From an uncultured Prevotellaceae bacterium (GTDB lineage: Bacteria; Bacteroidota; Bacteroidia; Bacteroidales; Bacteroidaceae), in assembly GCA_946407325.1 (NCBI GenBank), contig CAMJNN010000036.1, forward strand, positions 1 to 11,096: DNA of 11,096 nucleotides, read 5' to 3'. Positions 5,444-11,096 of this stretch are shown piece by piece (position 1 is the first letter of the stretch; every line of letters starts with the position of its first letter). Position numbers and translations under genes: made by a program. The notes beneath the pieces were generated by a model, which was given only the letters and a program-made list of their open reading frames with translations, had not been told where the DNA came from and ran no database searches.

Positions 5444-7912
5444 ATGAAGAAGATTCTTTGTATGATGGCCTTGACAGCTTGTGCTTCGTTAGTACAGGCC
5501 GATGACATTAAAGTGAACACACTGAAGTATGCTGGTCCGTACCCCATGCAACAACCTTTTATGGTAGATGATACAGATGTCAATGCCAAGAAATATTCAG
5601 CTGACAACTTGATAGAAACCCCTTTGCCACTGACAGACGTCTTTAGTTCTAAACATGCGGATATCAAAGGCAATGATGGTATCAGTCTGCCGAAGTCGGA
5701 TGCCGAGCATGCCCTGCATCTGATGGGATTCACCTTGCAGAACAACCGTTATGGTAAGGTGAAGCTGACTGTTGAAGGGTTGACGAAATATCATCTTTAT
5801 CTGGATGGAACCAAGGTGGGAACAGATAGTATGGTACTGGAACCTGGTACGCATCAAGTGGTGATCAAGGCGCTGACAGCCAAGAATAGTGCTGAGAAAG
5901 TAAAAATCAATCTGAGTACTGTTAATGACGGATGGGTGAAGCTGACTGACCCCAATGGGGGACGAAACATTCTGCTGACGGATATACTGCACGGCAAGCG
6001 ATTCAGCGGGATATCGCTCTCGGCCGGTGGACGGTATTTGATTACCAACTATAGCGACACGAAACCTGGAGGTAAAACGGACTATCATGCTGCTATCACC
6101 GAGTTGGCTTCAGGTAAGGTGGTAGCGCAAGGCTCTGAAAACTGGGTGTGGATGCCGAAATCGGAGAAGTATTATTATTTCAGAGATCGTCAACATGGAA
6201 GGGAACTGGTGGTGGCGGATCCACAGACGGGTGCCGAGCAGGTGCTGGCTAACCAGTTGCCGGAAGGACGTGCCGTGATGGCTCCCACAGAGGATTATCT
6301 CGTCTATATGATGCGACAGGAAGGTCCTAAGGAACGCAAGGATGTGTTTGAGGTGCTGGAGCCGGACGACAGACAACCCGGGTGGCGCGACCGTTCCTAT
6401 CTGGCTAAATATGATTTGAAGACTCATGTGTTGCAGCAGCTTACATACGGCTACAGAAACATGTATCTGAACGATATATCGCAAGATGGAAGAACGATTT
6501 TGTTCAGTGTGAGTACCAACCGACTGACAGAGCGACCTACCAGTTTGCAGACGGTTTATTGTTTGGATGTCAATACGTTGGAAGCAGTAAAATTGGTAGA
6601 TGGCGACGGCTTCTTGGCAGGAGCGACCTTCTCACCTGATGCCAAGCAGGTGCTTTTTCAAGGCTCACCAGAGGCGTTTGACGGTGTGGGTAAGAACGTG
6701 AAGGCCGATCAGGTGCCCAGCATGTATGACTATCAGTTGTATGTGATGAATGTGAAAGACAAAGAGGTGAAGCCGCTTACTAAGTATTTCAATCCGAATG
6801 TGTCGGATATGGAGTGGAGTACTGCAGACGGGAAGATTTATTTCATGGCTGAGAATAAAGATAGCGTGAGTCTGTATCGCATGGAGCCAGCGTCATGGGT
6901 GATACATCAGATGCAGGTACCGGAAGAGTTGGTGAAAAGTTTTACACTGGCCAATGAATCGACAACGATGGTGTATTGCGGACAGGGTACGAAGAACTCC
7001 GACCGCATCTATTCTGTGAACCTGAAGGATGATGACTGTTGTTTGGTGGAGGATTTGAGCCAAGAGTTGCTGGATGGCATCAAATTGGGCGATTGTAAGA
7101 GCTGGAATTTCATGAATAGTCGTGGTGATACGATTTATGGACGTTATTACCTGCCTGCTGACTTTGACCCGAATAAGCAATATCCTATGGTGGTGGACTA
7201 TTATGGTGGTTGCAGTCCGACGAGTCGTACGTTTGAGAGTCGTTATCCGCAGCATGTGTATGCTTCTATGGGTTATGTGGTGTATGTGGTGAATCCTAGT
7301 GGTGCTACTGGCTTCGGTCAGGAGTTTGCGGCTCGTCATGTGAACACTGCTGGCAAAGGTGTGGCTGAAGATATCATTGAGGGTGTGAAAAAGTTTACGG
7401 CTGAGCATTCGTTTGTCAATGCGAAGAAGATTGGCTGTATCGGGGCTTCTTACGGTGGCTTTATGACGCAGTATCTGCAGACGCAGACTGATATCTTTGC
7501 TGCGGCTATCTCTCATGCTGGTATCAGTGACCATACCAGCTATTGGGGTGAGGGCTATTGGGGCTATAGCTATAGTGAGGTGAGTATGGCCAATAGTTAC
7601 CCTTGGACACGCAAGGACCTGTATGTGGACCAAAGTCCGCTGTTCAATGCTGATAAAATCCATACTCCGTTGTTGTTCCTACATGGCAATGCTGACACCA
7701 ATGTTCCTGTGGGTGAGAGCATTCAAATGTTCACGGCTTTGAAGTTGCTGGGCAGACCAACGGCTTTTGTGGTGGTGGATGGACAGAACCATCATATCCT
7801 TGACTACGAGAAACGCATTCGTTGGCAAAACACCATCTTTGCCTGGTTCCAGAAATGGTTGCAAGATGATGATAGTTGGTGGAAAGCAATGTATCCCACC
7901 AAGAAGTTATGA
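5444..7912 (+). CDS. Exported S9-family prolyl oligopeptidase-type serine peptidase (DPP IV-like)
   Basis: Secreted or periplasmic serine exopeptidase that trims peptides, usually at proline sites. The 822-residue protein has a Sec signal peptide (MKKILCMMALTACASLVQA, likely cut before DD at 20-21). An extra beta-sandwich-like region follows at about 75-155 (KVKLTVEGLTKYHLYLDGTKV, reminiscent of PEGA-type domains), then a beta-propeller to about 560 and the alpha/beta-hydrolase domain. Catalytic residues are visible: Ser669 in GASYGG, Asp751 in HGNADTNVP, His783 in GQNHHI. The YYGGCSP segment before the nucleophile fits the oxyanion region of S9B/S9C enzymes. I do not see the paired-glutamate motif that binds the substrate N-terminus in true DPP IV, so the cleavage mode (di-, tri- or other peptidase) is open. 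It is divergent from the methyltransferase gene and convergent with the Crp-like regulator (19 bp between stops). The start has a clear promoter and signal peptide. Confidence 0.94.
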   Translation: MKKILCMMALTACASLVQADDIKVNTLKYAGPYPMQQPFMVDDTDVNAKKYSADNLIETPLPLTDVFSSKHADIKGNDGISLPKSDAEHALHLMGFTLQNNRYGKVKLTVEGLTKYHLYLDGTKVGTDSMVLEPGTHQVVIKALTAKNSAEKVKINLSTVNDGWVKLTDPNGGRNILLTDILHGKRFSGISLSAGGRYLITNYSDTKPGGKTDYHAAITELASGKVVAQGSENWVWMPKSEKYYYFRDRQHGRELVVADPQTGAEQVLANQLPEGRAVMAPTEDYLVYMMRQEGPKERKDVFEVLEPDDRQPGWRDRSYLAKYDLKTHVLQQLTYGYRNMYLNDISQDGRTILFSVSTNRLTERPTSLQTVYCLDVNTLEAVKLVDGDGFLAGATFSPDAKQVLFQGSPEAFDGVGKNVKADQVPSMYDYQLYVMNVKDKEVKPLTKYFNPNVSDMEWSTADGKIYFMAENKDSVSLYRMEPASWVIHQMQVPEELVKSFTLANESTTMVYCGQGTKNSDRIYSVNLKDDDCCLVEDLSQELLDGIKLGDCKSWNFMNSRGDTIYGRYYLPADFDPNKQYPMVVDYYGGCSPTSRTFESRYPQHVYASMGYVVYVVNPSGATGFGQEFAARHVNTAGKGVAEDIIEGVKKFTAEHSFVNAKKIGCIGASYGGFMTQYLQTQTDIFAAAISHAGISDHTSYWGEGYWGYSYSEVSMANSYPWTRKDLYVDQSPLFNADKIHTPLLFLHGNADTNVPVGESIQMFTALKLLGRPTAFVVVDGQNHHILDYEKRIRWQNTIFAWFQKWLQDDDSWWKAMYPTKKL

Positions 7913-7931
7913 ATAAATAACGTTAAATGCT

Positions 7932-8522
7932 TTATTTGTCAAAAAGGCCATCACGTCTCAGTTCTGCAAGTGCTCTGGATAGAGAAGGACGAGTAACGCC
8001 TAATCGTTTGGCAAACTCGGCTTGGTTGGTGATTTCTGGATTCTTTTCAAGATATTTCAATAAACGCTGTTTTAAGCTGTGTAAGTTGAGTTCATAAAGA
8101 CGCTTGAAAACGAACAAACCTCTATCAGCCATACTCTTTATATATGATTGCATGAAAGCAGGACGTTCGTGCATTAAAGCTACTATACGCTCTTTTTCAA
8201 TAAAATACATTTCACAGGAAGTTTTGGCTATAAAATTCACATTGAATTTGTTTTCTGTAGCGAAAAGATAGGTATAACCCAAGACGTCAGGACTTTCGAT
8301 ATTGCTCAGGATTAGTTCTTTGCCATACTCGTTAATCATGATGGAACAAACTGATCCTTTCGTCATAATGGCAATCTTATCGCATACCTCACCTTGGTGT
8401 GCAACAAAGTCTCCTTCCTTGTACTTTCTCTTGGCACCAGGAACAGCAAAGAGAAGATTGGCCATATCGTCCTCGGTTAATCCTTTAAAGAAATCGATGT
8501 TTAGAAGGTCGCTCAAATCCAT
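7932..8522 (-). CDS. Crp/Fnr-family transcriptional regulator
   Basis: Dimeric DNA-binding regulator with a cyclic-nucleotide-binding-type sensor domain. Residues about 10-112 form the cNMP-binding fold (FFKGLTEDDM, GDFVAHQGEVCDKIAIMTKG, KTSCEMYFIEKE), 113-150 the dimer helix, and 161-192 the helix-turn-helix (ITNQAEFAKRLGVTRPSLSRALAELRRDG). In place of the cAMP-binding GEL...ERS signature of Crp it has GYTYLF (82-87) and KFN (92-94), so cAMP binding is unlikely; there is no FNR-type N-terminal cysteine cluster. Ligand unknown. At 196 residues it is short: it stops right after the recognition helix (RRDGLFDK) and lacks the usual beta-wing. The sequence after the stop shows no continuation in another frame, so this looks like a native short form. 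Dyads upstream (8544-8564) could serve autoregulation. It converges on the S9 peptidase gene. Confidence 0.92.
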   Translation of the reverse strand: MDLSDLLNIDFFKGLTEDDMANLLFAVPGAKRKYKEGDFVAHQGEVCDKIAIMTKGSVCSIMINEYGKELILSNIESPDVLGYTYLFATENKFNVNFIAKTSCEMYFIEKERIVALMHERPAFMQSYIKSMADRGLFVFKRLYELNLHSLKQRLLKYLEKNPEITNQAEFAKRLGVTRPSLSRALAELRRDGLFDK

Positions 8523-8543
8523 AATTAACTTTTATTAACAGGC

Positions 8544-8564
8544 TTTGTAACAAATGGTACATTT
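8544..8564. promoter_or_regulatory. Possible operator dyads upstream of the Crp-like gene
   Basis: Two overlapping short dyads, TTTGT-A-ACAAA (8544-8554) and AAATG-GTA-CATTT (8552-8564), lie 22-42 bp upstream of the regulator's start. The position suits autoregulation by a dimeric Crp/Fnr protein, but the half-sites do not match the classic TGTGA box and the region is AT-rich. Confidence 0.3.
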
Positions 8565-8582
8565 ATCAAACAAACTATGATG

Positions 8583-8590
8583 TATCTTTG
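8583..8590 (+). promoter_or_regulatory. -7 element reading into the 8591-8780 intergenic transcript
   Basis: TATCTTTG is an exact TAnnTTTG match on the plus strand, pointing away from the Crp-like gene. No TTG is seen 19-21 bp upstream, so the -33 is weak. It is the best candidate start for the transcript ended by the terminator at 8732-8776; a second match, TAATTTTG at 8705-8712, would give a much shorter RNA. Confidence 0.4.
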
Positions 8591-8595
8591 CATCA

Positions 8596-8776
8596 GTTCA
8601 AAGGACAAAGAAAACATTTATTTTTTAAAAAACGAAATTTTAGACTAGAAAAATAAGAAAATACCAAAAACCAGACTAAACCTAATCAACTATGATTTAT
8701 TTTCTAATTTTGACTTCGTGAATGGTTGATTGGCACGGGATAGTGGAAGCGTTCACATATCCCGTGCCGCTTTTTT
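8596..8776 (+). ncRNA. Candidate small RNA between the Crp-like gene and queF
   Basis: The gap 8523-8835 (313 bases) holds no recognisable gene. It has a promoter-like box (8583-8590) and, about 140 bp on, a textbook rho-independent terminator (8732-8776) that is not downstream of any rightward protein gene. The enclosed stretch is A-rich, with AGACTA repeated at 8642 and 8672, and contains only tiny reading frames (a 23-residue one from 8577 overlaps the promoter box; a 9-residue one runs from 8692 to 8721). Together this suggests a free-standing RNA of about 180 nt. The alternative is a leader/attenuator of queF, but queF has its own -7 box after the terminator, and I see no preQ1-I-type aptamer. 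The 5' end is approximate. Confidence 0.4.
8732..8776 (+). terminator. Strong rho-independent terminator upstream of queF
   Basis: Stem GGCACGGGATA (8732-8742) with TATCCCGTGCC (8758-8768), 11 perfect pairs, extended by GTG/CAC across one bulged A, with loop GAAGCGTT and then T6 at 8771-8776. Orientation is rightward. There is no protein gene on this strand immediately upstream, which implies an unannotated transcript or an attenuator. Confidence 0.85.
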
Positions 8777-8810
8777 ATACAATCAGTATGCGAAGAAAAC
8801 ATAAATTTCT

Positions 8811-8818
8811 TATCTTTG
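8811..8818 (+). promoter_or_regulatory. -7 element for queF
   Basis: TATCTTTG, exact TAnnTTTG, 17 bp before the chosen queF ATG at 8836, with an A-rich leader. No clear TTG lies at -33 distance. Its place downstream of the terminator at 8732-8776 supports independent transcription of queF and a start at 8836 rather than further upstream. Confidence 0.55.
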
Positions 8819-8835
8819 CAAAAAAATACCACGAT

Positions 8836-9291
8836 ATGGAAGAAAAGAGAGCAGATTTAAAAGCTTTGGGCAAAAAGACTGTCTATCGTCAGGATTATGC
8901 ACCCGAAGTGCTGGAAGCTTTTGAAAACAAGCATCCAGAAAACGATTACTGGGTGCGCTTTAATTGTCCTGAGTTTACCAGTTTGTGTCCTATTACTGGT
9001 CAGCCCGATTTTGCTGAGATTCGTATTGGGTATATACCCGATGTCAAGATGGTGGAAAGCAAGAGTCTTAAGCTCTACCTGTTTAGTTTCCGTAATCACG
9101 GTGCTTTCCATGAAGATTGTGTGAACATTATCATGAAAGACCTGATTCGACTGATGGATCCTAAGTATATTGAGGTAACAGGATTCTTTACTCCTCGTGG
9201 CGGTATCTCCATTCACCCTTACGCCAACTATGGTCGCTCTGGTACCAAGTATGAGAAATTGGCAGAAGAAAGGTTGTTTCATCACGAATAA
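8836..9291 (+). CDS. queF: NADPH-dependent 7-cyano-7-deazaguanine reductase QueF
   Basis: Reduces preQ0 to preQ1 with two NADPH in the queuosine tRNA-modification pathway; cytoplasmic, tunnelling-fold family. The 151-residue protein is the short, unimodular (B. subtilis-type) form. The catalytic cysteine is C51 in [14 protein letters not shown], with the proton-donor aspartate D58 in the same motif. The QueF signature [14 protein letters not shown] (74-87) and FHE (91-93), which bind NADPH and the substrate base, are intact, and the C-terminal [11 protein letters not shown] block is present. The ATG at 8836 ([14 protein letters not shown]) gives the family-normal length. An in-frame ATG at 8722 would translate through the terminator hairpin and the -7 box and is rejected. 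No other queuosine gene is visible here, so it stands alone, facing aspS across a shared terminator. Confidence 0.96.
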   Translation: MEEKRADLKALGKKTVYRQDYAPEVLEAFENKHPENDYWVRFNCPEFTSLCPITGQPDFAEIRIGYIPDVKMVESKSLKLYLFSFRNHGAFHEDCVNIIMKDLIRLMDPKYIEVTGFFTPRGGISIHPYANYGRSGTKYEKLAEERLFHHE

Positions 9292-9326
9292 GAATTGTCC
9301 CCTTGATGCACAACACCATTAATATA

Positions 9327-9358
9327 ATAAAAGGCTGCTTGATTTGGCAGCCTTTTAT
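9327..9358. terminator. Bidirectional terminator between convergent queF and aspS
   Basis: A 12-bp perfect stem, ATAAAAGGCTGC (9327-9338) with GCAGCCTTTTAT (9347-9358), loop TTGATTTG. The GC core is flanked by A4 on one side and T4 on the other, so it reads as an intrinsic terminator on both strands. It lies 36 bp after the queF stop and 31 bp after the aspS stop. Confidence 0.88.
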
Positions 9359-9388
9359 AATATATACGATGCAACTTGATTCAGTCGC

Positions 9389-11096
9389 TTATTCTTTCAA
9401 TTCAATTTTCAATGCCAGTTCGTCGAGCTGTTTCTGTTCGATAGCAGAAGGAGCTTCCAGCATTACATCACGACCGTTGTTGTTCTTTGGGAAAGCGATG
9501 CAGTCGCGAATACTGTCGAGTCCTGCAAAGATGCTTACCCAACGGTCTAAGCCATAGGCCAGGCCTCCGTGAGGAGGAGCACCATATTTGAAAGCATTCA
9601 TGAGGAAACCGAACTGTTCTTGTGCCTTTTCTGGAGTAAATCCGAGAATTTCGAACATCTTGGCTTGCAGCTTAGGATCGTGGATACGGATAGATCCACC
9701 GCCCACTTCGATGCCGTTGCATACCATATCGTAAGCGTCGGCACGAACATCCTCTGGCTTGGTGTCGAGCAGAGGAATATCTTCGTCCTTAGGATGGGTA
9801 AACGGATGGTGCATAGCCATCAAGCGATTCTCCTCGTCGCTCCACTCGAACATAGGGAAGTCGACTACCCATAGTAATGCAAACTTGTTTTTATCGCGAA
9901 GACCCAGGTCGTCGGCCACCTTCAGTCGAAGTTCGCACAACTGTTTGCGTGTTTTCATGATATCTTCACCACTCAAGATCAGTATCAGGTCACCAGGTTT
10001 AGCACCAAAGGCTTCTTTCACTTGTTGCAATACTTCCTGTGTGTAGAATTTGTCAACACTTGATTTTACATTTCCATCAGCCTCTACACGAGCATAAACC
10101 ATACCCTTTGCACCAATCTGCGGACGTTTTACATATTCAGTCAGGGCGTCGAGTTGCTTGCGTGTAAACGAAGCTACACCTTCAGCACAAATACCTCCTA
10201 CATAAGCAGCATTGTCAAAAACGCTGAAACCATACCCCTTCATGATATCCATCAATTCAACGAATTGCATGCCGAAACGCAAATCAGGTTTGTCGCTACC
10301 ATAATACTTCATGGCATCAGCCCAAGGCATTCGCATGAATGGGGCGTCACCCAGATCAACACCACGCAGGGTCTTGAACAGGTGCTTGGCCATTCCTTCG
10401 AACAATTCTATTACATCGTCTTGAGTAACAAATGACATCTCACAGTCGATCTGTGTGAACTCAGGCTGACGGTCGGCACGTAAGTCTTCGTCTCGGAAAC
10501 ATTTTGCAATTTGGAAATAACGGTCGAAACCAGCTACCATGAGCAACTGCTTCAGGGTTTGCGGACTCTGAGGCAATGCATAGAACTGACCAGGGTTCAT
10601 GCGTGAAGGCACAACGAAGTCACGAGCCCCCTCTGGAGTAGAACCTATCAATACAGGTGTTTCTACTTCTATGAAACCATGATTGTCGAGATAGTTGCGT
10701 ACCTCGATGGTCATTTTATGTCGGAGTTCTAGATTTTTGCGAACGGCATTTCTTCTCAAATCAAGATAACGGTATTTCATTCTCAGGTCATCACCACCAT
10801 CGGTATTGTCCTCAATGGTAAAGGGGGGGGTCATTGCAGCGTTCAGTACATTCAGCTTGTTGACAATGATCTCTATTTCACCTGTTGCTAAGTTTTGGTT
10901 CTTGTTGAATCGCTCGTTGACGATACCTGTTATCTGGATAACATATTCTCGTCCCAGTTTGTTGGCTTCTTCGCACAAAGCAGCATCCACTTCTTCGTTG
11001 AAAACCAGCTGTGTGATGCCGTAGCGGTCGCGCAGGTCTATGAAGGTCATACCTCCCATTTTACGTGAGCGCTGTACCCAACCAGCCAGCGTTACC
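9389..11096 (-). CDS. aspS: Aspartate--tRNA ligase (5' end beyond window)
   Basis: Class IIb aminoacyl-tRNA synthetase that charges tRNA-Asp; cytoplasmic, essential. The frame is open to the right edge: codons before the Met at 11059 read [12 protein letters not shown], the conserved OB-fold start, so about 18-20 N-terminal residues are outside and 11059 is not the true start. In order leftward: the anticodon-binding OB fold ([19 protein letters not shown]); [10 protein letters not shown]; the [13 protein letters not shown] and YALPQSPQ motifs; motif 2 with [18 protein letters not shown] (about 10445-10498); the bacterial-specific GAD insertion ([12 protein letters not shown] to about [13 protein letters not shown]); and motif 3 [10 protein letters not shown] (about 9540-9570). 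The C-terminal [16 protein letters not shown] is typical of bacterial AspRS. Whether it is discriminating or also charges tRNA-Asn cannot be judged. A run of eight C residues in the coding strand (10823-10830) is in frame. It ends facing queF. Confidence 0.97.
   Translation of the reverse strand, partial: VTLAGWVQRSRKMGGMTFIDLRDRYGITQLVFNEEVDAALCEEANKLGREYVIQITGIVNERFNKNQNLATGEIEIIVNKLNVLNAAMTPPFTIEDNTDGGDDLRMKYRYLDLRRNAVRKNLELRHKMTIEVRNYLDNHGFIEVETPVLIGSTPEGARDFVVPSRMNPGQFYALPQSPQTLKQLLMVAGFDRYFQIAKCFRDEDLRADRQPEFTQIDCEMSFVTQDDVIELFEGMAKHLFKTLRGVDLGDAPFMRMPWADAMKYYGSDKPDLRFGMQFVELMDIMKGYGFSVFDNAAYVGGICAEGVASFTRKQLDALTEYVKRPQIGAKGMVYARVEADGNVKSSVDKFYTQEVLQQVKEAFGAKPGDLILILSGEDIMKTRKQLCELRLKVADDLGLRDKNKFALLWVVDFPMFEWSDEENRLMAMHHPFTHPKDEDIPLLDTKPEDVRADAYDMVCNGIEVGGGSIRIHDPKLQAKMFEILGFTPEKAQEQFGFLMNAFKYGAPPHGGLAYGLDRWVSIFAGLDSIRDCIAFPKNNNGRDVMLEAPSAIEQKQLDELALKIELKE

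Noticed and set aside
6893..7663. Long minus-strand open frame (256 codons) opposite the S9 peptidase
   Set aside because: It overlaps the catalytic domain of a clear peptidase gene, is rich in His/Ile/Thr as expected for antisense of this codon usage, and has no recognisable motif.
7913..7931. Terminator between the S9 peptidase and the Crp-like gene
   Set aside because: The 19-bp gap has only a weak AT-rich dyad with no GC stem.
8591..8731. preQ1-I riboswitch before queF
   Set aside because: The compact hairpin plus A-rich pseudoknot tail consensus is not seen; the match is limited to A-richness.
8722..8835. N-terminal extension of QueF from an ATG at 8722
   Set aside because: It would translate a strong terminator hairpin and the queF -7 box; QueF family length and motifs fit a start at 8836.

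Overview
The window looks like chromosomal DNA of a Bacteroidales bacterium, most likely Prevotellaceae. The evidence is the recurrent Bacteroidetes-type promoter core TAnnTTTG a short distance upstream of several genes, A-rich leaders without Shine-Dalgarno sequences, the protein families present, and heptanucleotide TCAATTG-type repeat arrays at gene edges. Genus assignment is inference from gene content and style only. No phage, transposase, integrase, CRISPR array or tRNA/rRNA gene is visible.

Layout. Five genes are read leftward from about 5370 to 1: a SpoU/TrmH rRNA 2'-O-methyltransferase (4576-5370), a MATE-family multidrug exporter (3058-4488), a DUF3737 right-handed beta-helix protein (2156-3001), a PatB/MalY-type PLP enzyme (631-1845) and the N-terminal part of the membrane protease SppA (1-548, running off the left edge). 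Rightward from 5444, divergent from the methyltransferase, is a secreted S9-family serine peptidase (5444-7912). It meets a leftward Crp/Fnr-type regulator tail to tail (7932-8522). A 313-base gap (8523-8835) then carries a promoter-like box and a strong rho-independent terminator with no gene between them, a candidate small RNA. Rightward queF (8836-9291) follows and converges on aspS (9389-11096, leftward, 5' end outside the window) across a bidirectional terminator.

The genes are mostly independent housekeeping and envelope functions: translation (AspRS, rRNA methylation, queuosine synthesis), sulfur amino acid or cofactor-type PLP chemistry, drug efflux, and envelope or periplasmic proteolysis (SppA, S9 peptidase). 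I see no multi-gene defence or biosynthetic system.

The most unusual content is non-coding. Two heptamer repeat arrays lie in opposite orientation on either side of the DUF3737 gene and share an exact 18-bp inverted copy. One forms the N-terminal codons of the PLP enzyme, so a change in copy number would shift its reading frame; the other supplies the stop codon of the MATE gene. Between DUF3737 and the PLP enzyme are two adjacent large nested inverted repeats (1887-1979 and 1986-2151) of unknown role. An 18-bp perfect palindrome sits inside the sppA promoter.
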